This document shows positions 1-6,495 of a stretch of DNA of 17,306 bases, in pieces. Origin of the DNA: UBA5972 sp964466385 (GTDB lineage Bacteria > Pseudomonadota > Alphaproteobacteria > Rhodobacterales > Rhodobacteraceae); the NCBI GenBank assembly GCA_964466385.1, contig CAYXNM010000054.1, forward strand, positions 1 to 17,306, in the 5' to 3' direction. A model generated the notes under the pieces. The model ran no database searches and was not told the DNA's origin. It was given only the letters and a program-made list of their open reading frames with translations. The number at the start of each line of letters is the position of its first letter. The first letter of the stretch is position 1. Made by a program: the position numbers and the translations under genes.

Positions 1-9
1 CCGGTGGTA

Positions 10-1104
10 TCATTGCGTCGGCATGCGAAAATGCTTGGACAGTTTCAATCCCTGTCCCTGATAGTTCGACCCCATGCCCGCACCATAAAGCAGGTCGGGA
101 ATCCCGGCCATGTGTTCATACACCAGACGCCCGACGATCTGTCCGTGCTCCAGTGCAAACGGAGCTTCGTGGCAGCGCACCTCCAACACCCCGCGCGACC
201 CTTTTCCGCCGGCATTGGCATGACCAAAGCCCGGGTCGAAAAAACCGGCGTAATGGACGCGAAATTCGCCGACCATGGCAAGGTAAGGTGCCATTTCGGC
301 GGCAAATCCGGGCGGGATATGGACGGCTTCGCGGCTGACCAGAATATAAAACGCGTCCGGGTCAAGAATGATGCGCCCGTTTTCGGTGCGGATTTCGGCC
401 CAGAAATCGCGCGCGTCATAAGCGCCGATCCGGTCAAGATCGATCACCCCGGTGTGGGGCTTGGCGCGATAGCCCACAAGATCGCCCTTGCGTGGTTCAA
501 GATCGACGGAAAAGCCAAGACCGTTGTCGATATGCGCAGGCCCTGAAACCAGCGTTTCGGTGGCATGAAGGGCGGCCAGTTCCGTGTCCGGCAATTGCGC
601 CTGACCCGTGCGAAACCTGATCTGGTTGAGCCGCATTCCCGGACGCACGAGGACCGAGAACGAACGGGGACAAATCTCGGCATAAAGCGGGCCGTGATAG
701 CCTTTGTCGATCCGGTCGAACTCCACCCCCCTGTCGGTGATGAGGCGCGTCAGCAAGTCAAGCCGCCCGGTCGAGCTTTTTGCATTGGCCACCGCGCTGG
801 TATCCTTTGGCAGGCAGAGCGATTCCATCAGCGGCACCACATAGACGCACCCTTTTTCAAGAACCGCGCCGTTTGTCAGATCCATGCGGTGCATCTCGAA
901 TTCACGCAAACGCCCGGCCACGGTCTTTTCGGGACCCGTCAGGAAACTGGCCCGGACGCGAAAAGCGGTGGTTCCAAGCCTCAGGTCAAGGCTGGCGGGT
1001 TGAATCTGACCGTCGGGAAAAGCAAGGGGCGCGGTGATTGCCCCTGATTCTGTCATTTCGGCGATGGTCTGGGATGGAAGAACACCGGTGCGCGAAACTG
1101 TCAT
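10..1104 (-). CDS. dcd: 2'-deoxycytidine 5'-triphosphate deaminase, double-length form
   Basis: This enzyme deaminates dCTP to dUTP in the cytosol, feeding dTMP synthesis. The 364-residue protein is about twice the roughly 190 residues of the E. coli enzyme and appears to hold two copies of the dUTPase/dCTP-deaminase fold. The N-terminal half has SSTGRLDLLTRLITDRG, then a segment with GYHGPLYAEICP and RPGMRLNQIRF. The C-terminal half repeats this logic with HYAGFFDPGFGH, GVLEVRCHE and EHGQIVGRLVYE. The glutamates in YAEICP and VLEVRCHE sit where the catalytic glutamate of the family is expected. The ATG at 1104 follows AGAGG at a seven-base spacing. The stop lies nine bases from the window edge, so the gene is complete. 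It lies just downstream of tRNA-Pro on the same strand. This long form is, as I recall, normal in Rhodobacteraceae (Pfam family DCD). Which half carries the active site is inferred, not shown. Confidence 0.9.
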   Translation of the reverse strand: MTVSRTGVLPSQTIAEMTESGAITAPLAFPDGQIQPASLDLRLGTTAFRVRASFLTGPEKTVAGRLREFEMHRMDLTNGAVLEKGCVYVVPLMESLCLPKDTSAVANAKSSTGRLDLLTRLITDRGVEFDRIDKGYHGPLYAEICPRSFSVLVRPGMRLNQIRFRTGQAQLPDTELAALHATETLVSGPAHIDNGLGFSVDLEPRKGDLVGYRAKPHTGVIDLDRIGAYDARDFWAEIRTENGRIILDPDAFYILVSREAVHIPPGFAAEMAPYLAMVGEFRVHYAGFFDPGFGHANAGGKGSRGVLEVRCHEAPFALEHGQIVGRLVYEHMAGIPDLLYGAGMGSNYQGQGLKLSKHFRMPTQ

Positions 1105-1150
1105 CGGGTTGCCTCTGGATTGCGCCCGAAGGGCGGATGCGGGCGGTTTT

Positions 1151-1227
1151 TGGTCGGGCTAGCAGGATTCGAACCTGCGACCTCTCGTCCCCCAGACGAA
1201 CGCGCTACCAAACTGCGCTATAGCCCG
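1151..1227 (-). tRNA. tRNA-Pro (anticodon GGG)
   Basis: Read on the minus strand, a 7 bp acceptor stem CGGGCTA/TAGCCCG closes a full cloverleaf. The anticodon stem TTCGT/ACGAG encloses the loop CTGGGGG, giving anticodon GGG with T at position 33. The T arm contains GGTTCGAATCC. The discriminator A and a genomically encoded CCA follow the acceptor stem, for a length of 77 nt. It reads proline codons CCC and CCT. It lies between the MerR-type gene and dcd, and has its own promoter-like sequence upstream. Confidence 0.97.
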
Positions 1228-1237
1228 AACAGGGCGT

Positions 1238-1265
1238 GTTATAAGCGTTTTGCGGACAGGGGCAA
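1238..1265 (-). promoter_or_regulatory. Probable promoter of tRNA-Pro
   Basis: On the minus strand, TTGCCC (1260-1265) and TATAAC (1238-1243) are separated by 16 bases. The -10 box matches the sigma-70 consensus in five of six positions and ends 10 bases before the mature tRNA 5' end, which is the expected distance for a short tRNA leader. Seen in the sequence; promoter activity is inferred. Confidence 0.55.
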
Positions 1266-1308
1266 GCGTGAAACGGCGCGGTTGAACGCGGGGTGTCCGA
1301 GGTGAGGT

Positions 1309-1923
1309 TCAAGGCTGCGGCATTCCCTGCGCGACCCGGTCGCGAAGCGCCTGCAGGCGCTGGTAAAGCGCGATGATCCGGTCCGTGCGCGCGGCCTTGT
1401 CGATCTCGGCAACGGCGATGACATCGGGGCGCGGCAGGATGACGTCGCCCGGACCACCATCGGGTGCGCGGCCCCTTGGTGCCGGATGTGCGATCTCCGG
1501 AGCGCCGGGGATATCGAGCAATGCCGCGGGCGCCGGATCTGTGCCGGTCGATGCACCTTCTTGGCTTTCGTCCGGCTCCGGAACCTCCGGTTTCAGGTCG
1601 GGCGCCGGTGGTTGAGCGGGTGTTTCCTCCACAAAAGAAAGGTCATCAAGTGCTTCAAGACAAAGGGAATTTACGTGTTTCACCCCCTTTTCACGCAGGA
1701 TTTTCTGAACGCCCTTGATGGTAATGCCATCGTCATGCAGCAAACGGCGGATGCCGCCGAGCAACAGCATGTCATTGGGGCGGTAATAGCGTCGCCCCCC
1801 CGCCCGCTTGACCGGTTTGATCTGCTTGAAACGGCTTTCCCAGAATCGCAGCACATGGGTCGGAATGCTCAACCATTCCGAAACTTCACTGATGGTTCTG
1901 AATGCTTCGCGCGATTTCGCCAT
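1309..1923 (-). CDS. MerR-family transcriptional regulator
   Basis: Cytosolic DNA-binding protein of 204 residues. Residues about 8-77 form a MerR winged helix-turn-helix, seen as ISEVSEWLSIPTHVLRFWESRF followed by GGRRYYRPNDMLLLGGIRRLLHDDG. The rest is a proline- and acid-rich stretch (about residues 95-170) with a short helical tail rich in arginine and glutamine (RIIALYQRLQALRDRV). Only one cysteine lies outside the DNA-binding part, so a metal-sensing role like MerR or CueR is not supported and no ligand can be named. The start at 1923 lies 15 bases after the ihfA stop, so the two genes are probably co-transcribed. A MerR-type gene next to ihfA is, as I recall, a fixed neighbour pair in Rhodobacteraceae. 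Its targets are unknown. Confidence 0.88.
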   Translation of the reverse strand: MAKSREAFRTISEVSEWLSIPTHVLRFWESRFKQIKPVKRAGGRRYYRPNDMLLLGGIRRLLHDDGITIKGVQKILREKGVKHVNSLCLEALDDLSFVEETPAQPPAPDLKPEVPEPDESQEGASTGTDPAPAALLDIPGAPEIAHPAPRGRAPDGGPGDVILPRPDVIAVAEIDKAARTDRIIALYQRLQALRDRVAQGMPQP

Positions 1924-1938
1924 TTTGCCGCTGCCCGG

Positions 1939-2241
1939 TTACTTTCTGTTCCCGTCGGCGACGCGTTCTTTCATCAGGTGCGAAGGGCGGAATGTCAGCA
2001 CGCGACGCGGATGTATGGGCACTTCCTCGCCGGTTTTCGGGTTGCGCCCGATGCGTGCGGTCTTGTCGCGAAGTCCAAAGGTGCCGAAGGACGAAATCTT
2101 GACGTTCTGCCCGGATGCCAACGCATCGGACATATGTTTCAGAACGGACTCCACCAGGTCGGCGGATTCATTACGCGACAGGCCCACCTCGCGAAAAACC
2201 GATTCGCTTAGATCCATGCGCGTTAGTGTTTTGTCACTCAT
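1939..2241 (-). CDS. ihfA: Integration host factor, alpha subunit
   Basis: This is one half of the IHF heterodimer, a nucleoid protein that bends DNA sharply at specific sites and assists promoters, recombination and replication. The 100-residue protein matches the usual length. It starts MSDKTLTRMDLSE, has the conserved core ISSFGTFGLRDKTARIGRNPKTGEEVPI, and carries the minor-groove intercalating proline at about residue 68 (GRNPKTG). The chosen ATG at 2241 follows a GGGGGGAC ribosome-binding stretch. An in-frame extension 22 codons further upstream would run through the promoter region and does not resemble IHF. It lies downstream of fabH after a 102 bp gap that holds a promoter-like sequence and a perfect IHF consensus, so it can be transcribed both from the lipid operon and on its own. 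Confidence 0.97.
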   Translation of the reverse strand: MSDKTLTRMDLSESVFREVGLSRNESADLVESVLKHMSDALASGQNVKISSFGTFGLRDKTARIGRNPKTGEEVPIHPRRVLTFRPSHLMKERVADGNRK

Positions 2242-2271
2242 AACGTGTCCCCCCAAAAGACTGTTGGAGTG

Positions 2272-2301
2272 AAGATAAAAAGAAAGGGAATTAGGAGTCA
2301 A
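2272..2301 (-). promoter_or_regulatory. Possible ihfA promoter
   Basis: On the minus strand, TTGACT (2296-2301) matches four of six -35 positions and lies 18 bases before TATCTT (2272-2277), a four-of-six match to the -10 box. The implied leader is about 25-30 bases before the ihfA ATG and contains the GGGGGGAC ribosome-binding stretch. A 16-base spacing to TTTATC is the alternative. Inferred from the sequence only. Confidence 0.35.
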
Positions 2302-2314
2302 TATCAACAGATTG
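2302..2314 (+). promoter_or_regulatory. IHF binding-site consensus upstream of ihfA
   Basis: TATCAACAGATTG matches the 13-base IHF consensus WATCAANNNNTTR at every fixed position. It abuts the candidate -35 box of ihfA. In E. coli the ihfA gene is repressed by IHF itself, so an autoregulatory site is plausible here. The match is seen directly; binding is inferred. Confidence 0.5.
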
Positions 2315-2343
2315 GAAACAGGCGATAAATTGCCGTTAACCGT

Positions 2344-3324
2344 CTACCAGCGCAGGACGATGGCCCCCCAGACCAGCCCGCCACCGATCGCTTCGGCGAC
2401 CAGAAGGTCGTTCGGCTTGATCTGACCCGCGCGTTTGCCCACGGAAAGCGCCAGGGGAATCGACGCCGCCGACGTGTTGCCGTGGTCCTGAACGGTCACC
2501 ACCACGCGATCCATCGGAACGCCCATTTTCTGCGCGGTCGACTTGATGATCCGCAGGTTTGCCTGATGCGGGACGACCCAATCGACATCCGCCCCCGAAA
2601 GGCCTGCCTTGCCCAGGGCCGCATGGGCCGTCTGGGCCAGTTTCTGGACGGCGTGCTTGAAAATCTCGCGCCCCTCCATTCTCAAGACACCGCTCGTCTG
2701 GGTCGAGGAAACGCCCCCGTCCACGAACAGCAGTTTGTTGAAGCGCCCGTCGGAATGCAGGTCGCTCGCCAGAATGCCCCGATCCCGGGGCGCGCCTACG
2801 CCCGGTTGGCCTTCCAGCACCACCGCACCGGCGCCGTCGCCGAACAGGACGCAGCTTGCGCGGTCCGACCAGTCCATGATCCGCGAAAAGGTCTCGGCAC
2901 CGATAACCAGAACCCGGCGCGCCTGCCCGGAAACGATCAGGGCGTTGGCGTTGGACATTGCAAACACGAAGCCCGCGCAAACCGCCTGAATATCAAACGC
3001 GAAACCGCCGGTCATCCCGATGGCGGCCTGAACCTTGGTCGCGGTCGAGGGAAAGGTCTGGTCCGGGGTCGACGTCGCGACAATGATCGCGTCGATGTCG
3101 TCAGCGCCCAGGGCTGCATCGGCCAGCGCCGCGTTTGCAGCCTTGATCGCCAGGTCCGAGGTCAATTCATCCTCGGCCGCGAAATGGCGTCTTTCAATGC
3201 CGGAGCGCGAGCGGATCCACTCGTCGCTGGTATCGAGCCATTTTTCGAATTCGCTGTTGGGAACAACCCTTTCGGGCAGATAATGGCCGACGCCAACGGC
3301 AACAGCCCGGTTACATTTCATCAT
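2344..3324 (-). CDS. fabH: Beta-ketoacyl-ACP synthase III
   Basis: FabH condenses acetyl-CoA with malonyl-ACP, the first elongation step of type II fatty acid synthesis in the cytosol. The 326-residue length is typical. The catalytic triad is visible: cysteine at about residue 116 in DIQAVCAGF, histidine in VVPHQANLRII, and asparagine in DHGNTSAASIPLAL. The glycine-rich C-terminus GGGLVWGAIVLRW is also characteristic. Two ATG codons are adjacent (3324 and 3321). An AAGAGTGA ribosome-binding stretch lies just upstream and overlaps the plsX stop. Only three bases separate it from plsX, so the two are co-transcribed and probably translationally coupled, as in many bacteria where plsX and fabH adjoin. 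Confidence 0.97.
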   Translation of the reverse strand: MMKCNRAVAVGVGHYLPERVVPNSEFEKWLDTSDEWIRSRSGIERRHFAAEDELTSDLAIKAANAALADAALGADDIDAIIVATSTPDQTFPSTATKVQAAIGMTGGFAFDIQAVCAGFVFAMSNANALIVSGQARRVLVIGAETFSRIMDWSDRASCVLFGDGAGAVVLEGQPGVGAPRDRGILASDLHSDGRFNKLLFVDGGVSSTQTSGVLRMEGREIFKHAVQKLAQTAHAALGKAGLSGADVDWVVPHQANLRIIKSTAQKMGVPMDRVVVTVQDHGNTSAASIPLALSVGKRAGQIKPNDLLVAEAIGGGLVWGAIVLRW

Positions 3325-3327
3325 AGT

Positions 3328-4422
3328 TCACTCTTGAGCGCCGCCGGAGCCCGCATCTTCGCGCCCTTGGGTTTCAGATGCAACCCGCGCCGCCAGCTTT
3401 TCTGTAAATCCGCTTCGCGCCAGACCCGCGGCCAGCTCGATCGCCGCTGAAACGCCCGTGGCGTCCGCGTCTCCGTGTGATTTCACGACGATGCCGTTCA
3501 ACCCCAGAAACACGCCGCCATTGACGCGCCGGGGATCGATCCTTTTTGTCAGCCGGCTGAGCGAGGTCAGCGCGAACAGCGCCCCGAGGCGGGAAAGCAA
3601 CGTATGGCGAAAGGCAAGCTCCAGCTTGGCGCGGACGAACGTGGCGGTTCCCTCGGCCGTTTTCAATGCGATATTGCCCGTGAAACCGTCGGTCACGATG
3701 ACGTCGACCCGGTTCGACGGAATGTCCCCACCTTCGACGAAACCGACAAAATCGAATTGGTGCTCGGGTGCTGCGGACGCGATCAGATCATAGGCGTCCT
3801 TCAGCCCCGAACGGCCTTTGTGTTCCTCGGTTCCGACGTTCAGAATGCCGACGCGCGGACGCGCCAGTTTCATCCCGTTTCGTGCGTAAGACACGCCCAT
3901 CAGCGAAAACTGCAGCAGATCGCGGGGTTCCGCCCTCACATCCGCACCCACATCGAGCATGACGTTGAACCCCTGCGGGTTGTCGGACGGCCAGTAGATC
4001 GCGATGGCCGGGCGCGAAACGCCCGAGGCTTTTCGCAGCCGCACCATGGCGACCGCCATCAGGGCACCGGTGTTCCCGCAGGAAACGGCGGCCAGCGCCT
4101 CGGCGTTGCGAACACTGTCGATCGCGCCCCACATGCTGGTGCCCTTGCCGTGGCGCATGACGTGGCTCGGCTTTTCTTCCATGGAAACGGTTTTTTCGCT
4201 GTGGCGGATGTCGCAAAGGGCGGTCAGATGACGCCGTTTGGCGATCAGGCGGTTCAGTTGCTTTTCGTTGCCGTGAACGATGAACCGGATATTGCCATCG
4301 CGCGCGGCCATGCGCGCCATACCGGCGACGACGGCCGCGGCACCCCGGTCGCCGCCCATGGCGTCAACCGCAATGACCACCCCGGACGGGGAGGCACCTG
4401 ATGTGTCCTTTCGGGCCGTCAT
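3328..4422 (-). CDS. plsX: Phosphate acyltransferase PlsX
   Basis: PlsX converts acyl-ACP and inorganic phosphate to acyl-phosphate, the acyl donor for PlsY in phosphatidic acid synthesis. It is a peripheral enzyme on the inner face of the membrane. The 364-residue protein shows the family hallmarks VIAVDAMGGDRG near the N-terminus, HGNEKQLNRLI, the MEEKPSHVMRHGKGTSM segment, SCGNTGALMA, MLDVGADV, NVGTEEHKG and VDVIVTDGFTGNIALKTAEG. The ATG at 4422 follows GGTGA. The C-terminal tail beyond about residue 345 is a short polar extension. It lies 24 bases after rpmF and three bases before fabH. The order rpmF-plsX-fabH is widespread in Proteobacteria and links ribosomal protein supply to lipid synthesis. 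Confidence 0.96.
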   Translation of the reverse strand: MTARKDTSGASPSGVVIAVDAMGGDRGAAAVVAGMARMAARDGNIRFIVHGNEKQLNRLIAKRRHLTALCDIRHSEKTVSMEEKPSHVMRHGKGTSMWGAIDSVRNAEALAAVSCGNTGALMAVAMVRLRKASGVSRPAIAIYWPSDNPQGFNVMLDVGADVRAEPRDLLQFSLMGVSYARNGMKLARPRVGILNVGTEEHKGRSGLKDAYDLIASAAPEHQFDFVGFVEGGDIPSNRVDVIVTDGFTGNIALKTAEGTATFVRAKLELAFRHTLLSRLGALFALTSLSRLTKRIDPRRVNGGVFLGLNGIVVKSHGDADATGVSAAIELAAGLARSGFTEKLAARVASETQGREDAGSGGAQE

Positions 4423-4446
4423 GCATCACCGCCCAGGGCTGATTGC

Positions 4447-4653
4447 TTACGCCGCGTCGTCGTCCAGATCGATGTCGTCCGCCTGCGCGATGACTTCGCG
4501 GTCATCGTAATGGCCACAGGCCGCGCAAACGTGATGCGGGCGTTTGAGTTCGCCGCAGTTCGAGCATTCGTTCGGATTGTCGGCCACAAGTGCGTCATGC
4601 GAGCGACGCTGGTTGCGCCGGGATTTGGTGATTTTATTCTGTGGGACAGCCAT
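4447..4653 (-). CDS. rpmF: 50S ribosomal protein L32
   Basis: Small zinc-ribbon protein of the large ribosomal subunit. The 68 residues begin MAVPQNKITKSRRNQRRSHD, the standard L32 start, and contain two CxxC pairs (CSNC and CAAC) that form an intact zinc ribbon. The tail is acidic (ADDIDLDDDAA), as in alphaproteobacterial L32. The ATG at 4653 follows CGAGGT. A 23-codon in-frame extension exists but has no L32 character. The upstream gap to yceD is 152 bases and the downstream gap to plsX is 24. Confidence 0.96.
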   Translation of the reverse strand: MAVPQNKITKSRRNQRRSHDALVADNPNECSNCGELKRPHHVCAACGHYDDREVIAQADDIDLDDDAA

Positions 4654-4805
4654 TGGTCGACCTCGGTTGTTTGAGCGCTCGTGCCCATATTTGATCCCGG
4701 CACCAGCATGCGCCGCGCCCACGCGCAGCCACGAACCAACCCGGGGGGGAAAGGAAGCCGCGAAAATAGACGGAAAACCAAGTTTCGCAACCCCTTATTC
4801 ATGCA

Positions 4806-5390
4806 TTAACGCCGCTTTTTGGACAATTTGTCCCTGAGTTCGGCAAGAGATGCAAAGGGTTTTGTCTCTTCGGGGGATATGGGATCTGATCCGGGGGGCG
4901 AAATCGTGAAGTCTCCAGGGTGAACGTCCGGCGCGTGGGGATATTGAGGCAACTCAAGCGCCAGTGATTCCTCCATGACCTGCCCAAGGTCGATTTGATC
5001 GCCCAGAAGTTCGATTTCGTCGTTGCCGTCGAATTCCACCTCGCTTGCCTGTGGGGCCGGTCCGGGGTCCTTCACGAACAGCCGGGTGAGCGCGACATCC
5101 ATCCGTGTCGTGACCGGTCTGGACGTGACAACGCAGTTTTGCACAACGGTTGCGCCCAGTTCCCCGCGCAGGCGCCAACTGGCCCGGCCCTCCGGCGAAA
5201 GGGTGCCCTGAAACCTCAGTTTGCGGATTTCCCGGACGCCCAGAAAGCGGGCAAGTTCCCCCCGTGATGTCGTGCCCGGCGCCAGCAGAAACGGGTTTTC
5301 CGAGTTCGCGGAAAGCGACTGCACGTCGACAATGCCCGCACCTCCGTCGCGGTCTGCGGGACTGGTTTCCTTGCTGCGCGGCTTATTCAT
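4806..5390 (-). CDS. yceD: YceD/DUF177 family protein (large-subunit rRNA accumulation)
   Basis: Cytosolic protein of 194 residues. The DUF177 core is visible as LGATVVQNCVVTSRPVTTRMDVALTRLFV (about residues 80-110), with the conserved cysteine, followed by an acidic segment (DGNDEIELLGDQIDLGQVMEESLALELPQYP) and the basic end LRDKLSKKRR. Family members sit upstream of rpmF in most Gram-negative bacteria and have been linked to 23S rRNA accumulation. The exact mechanism is not deducible here. The ATG at 5390 follows AAGGGG at good spacing. A GTG 15 bases upstream (5405) is a weaker alternative. It is divergent from bamE. A word from its initiation region recurs in permuted form right after its stop codon (see findings). 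Confidence 0.88.
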   Translation of the reverse strand: MNKPRSKETSPADRDGGAGIVDVQSLSANSENPFLLAPGTTSRGELARFLGVREIRKLRFQGTLSPEGRASWRLRGELGATVVQNCVVTSRPVTTRMDVALTRLFVKDPGPAPQASEVEFDGNDEIELLGDQIDLGQVMEESLALELPQYPHAPDVHPGDFTISPPGSDPISPEETKPFASLAELRDKLSKKRR

Positions 5391-5408
5391 GCAACCCCTT
5401 GGCACTAA

Positions 5409-5424
5409 AATCTGTAAACAGATT
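5409..5424. promoter_or_regulatory. Dyad in the yceD/bamE divergent intergenic region
   Basis: AATCTGT-AA-ACAGATT is a perfect 7+2+7 inverted repeat 18 bases upstream of the yceD start. A smaller adjacent dyad, CAACA-T-TGTTG, lies at 5425-5435. The 105 bp gap (5391-5495) must hold promoters for both yceD and bamE, but no convincing -35/-10 pair stands out in either direction. An operator function is inferred from position and symmetry only. Confidence 0.3.
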
Positions 5425-5495
5425 CAACATTGTTGCTTGTTTTGCACGTGTTCGCTAAGCCGACAAGTAAGATATTTGTTTGGCAAGGGGCGGGA

Positions 5496-5972
5496 ATGTC
5501 GCAAAAACCTCAGACGAAGACCGCGGGGCGGTCAGGGCCGGCGAAGCTTTGGCTGACGGGCGCATTGCTGTCGGTTCTGATCGGTTGTTCCGCGACGTTC
5601 TCCAACCACGGCTACGCGCCGACGGATGCCGAGCTTGAAAACGTCATCGTCGGTGTGGATACACGGGCGTCGGTCGAGGAAACCATTGGTCGTCCCGCCA
5701 GTACCGGGGTTCTGACGGAAGGTGGCTGGTATTACGTTTCCAGCCGCGTTCGGCATTTCGCCTACAAACAGGACGAGGTCATCGACCGCCAACTGGTGGC
5801 GATCTCGTTCAACAAGCGCGGATCGGTGGTCAATGTGGAAAGGTTCACGCTGCAGGATGGCCGCGTCGTGGCGCTGACCCGTCGCGTGACCAAGACCGGC
5901 ATCAAGGGTGTTTCGTTCATTCGCCAGATGCTGGGCAATATCGGCAACTTCAAGCTGGAAGATCAGCTCTGA
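5496..5972 (+). CDS. bamE: Outer membrane assembly lipoprotein BamE (SmpA/OmlA family)
   Basis: BamE is a lipoprotein partner of the BamA complex that folds beta-barrel proteins into the outer membrane. The 158-residue precursor has a lysine/arginine-containing N-terminus, a hydrophobic segment and the lipobox LIGC, with lipidated cysteine at about residue 31. The SmpA/OmlA domain follows: GYAPTDAELENVIVGVDTRASVEETIGRPASTG, GGWYYVSSRVRHFAYKQDEVIDRQLVAISFN and GSVVNVERFTLQDGRVV. The ATG at 5496 follows AAGGGGCGGG and gives a proper signal peptide. An in-frame start 66 bases upstream would put 22 extra residues before it. The gene is divergent from yceD. Its last ten bases overlap the end of msrB on the other strand. 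Confidence 0.93.
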   Translation: MSQKPQTKTAGRSGPAKLWLTGALLSVLIGCSATFSNHGYAPTDAELENVIVGVDTRASVEETIGRPASTGVLTEGGWYYVSSRVRHFAYKQDEVIDRQLVAISFNKRGSVVNVERFTLQDGRVVALTRRVTKTGIKGVSFIRQMLGNIGNFKLEDQL

Positions 5973-6376
5973 TCTTCTTCCCCTGCCTTGAAATCCAACG
6001 CAACGCCGTTGATGCAGTAGCGTAAACCTGTCGGGGCGGGGCCGTCGGGGAACATGTGGCCAAGATGCGCGTCGCAGCGTGCGCAGAGGACCTCGGTCCT
6101 TTTCATCAGCAGGCTGTTGTCGGCCCGCGTCGCGACCGCCTCGCTCTTGACGGGATCAAAGAACGACGGCCAGCCTGATCCGGACTCATACTTGGTTTCG
6201 CTGGAAAAGAGCGGCGCACTGCAGCAGACGCAGTGGAATGTCCCGCCCCCGGAGGGGAAGGTCTCGTGGCTGAATGCGCGTTCCGTACTGCCCTTGCGGG
6301 TGACCTGAAATGCCAGATCGGACAGTTGATCCCGCCATTCGTCGTCTGTTTTCACCGTTTTCGTCGCCATCGCCAT
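5963..6376 (-). CDS. msrB: Peptide-methionine (R)-S-oxide reductase MsrB
   Basis: Repairs oxidised methionine (R-sulfoxide form) in proteins, with thioredoxin as the usual reductant. The 137-residue protein has both zinc-binding pairs, in FHCVCC (C49/C52) and CARC (C98/C101), then GSGWPSFF, DAHLGHMFPDGPAPTGLRYCING with the catalytic cysteine at about residue 121. There is no signal peptide, so it is cytosolic. The ATG at 6376 follows AAAGGGGG; a second ATG at 6370 is equally possible, as spacing does not decide. A long upstream extension of the frame, to 6658, overlaps the divergent gene and is not MsrB-like. It converges on bamE with a ten-base overlap of the coding ends and is divergent from the GNAT-type acyltransferase. 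Confidence 0.95.
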   Translation of the reverse strand: MAMATKTVKTDDEWRDQLSDLAFQVTRKGSTERAFSHETFPSGGGTFHCVCCSAPLFSSETKYESGSGWPSFFDPVKSEAVATRADNSLLMKRTEVLCARCDAHLGHMFPDGPAPTGLRYCINGVALDFKAGEEDQS

Positions 6377-6495
6377 CGCCCCCTTTGCTGCCTGCCTCTT
6401 GGTCCTTGTTTCCAGAGACCTGATGATGTTTAGTTTCGACCGCAAGCGTTGCCCGAGTTCTTGCCCCGTGTCAAAACGACAATTTGGTGAACACC

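Noticed and set aside
2482..3450. 322-codon plus-strand frame antisense to fabH and plsX
   Set aside because: This is a shadow frame of high-GC genes; its composition (histidine-, arginine- and glycine-rich) is typical of antisense readings. FabH and PlsX are certain on the other strand.
4419..4802. 127-codon reading frame covering rpmF in another frame on the same strand, starting ATGAATAAG like yceD
   Set aside because: Its C-terminal two thirds are the out-of-frame reading of rpmF and rich in arginine, serine and threonine. There is no ribosome-binding site at its start and no recognisable domain.
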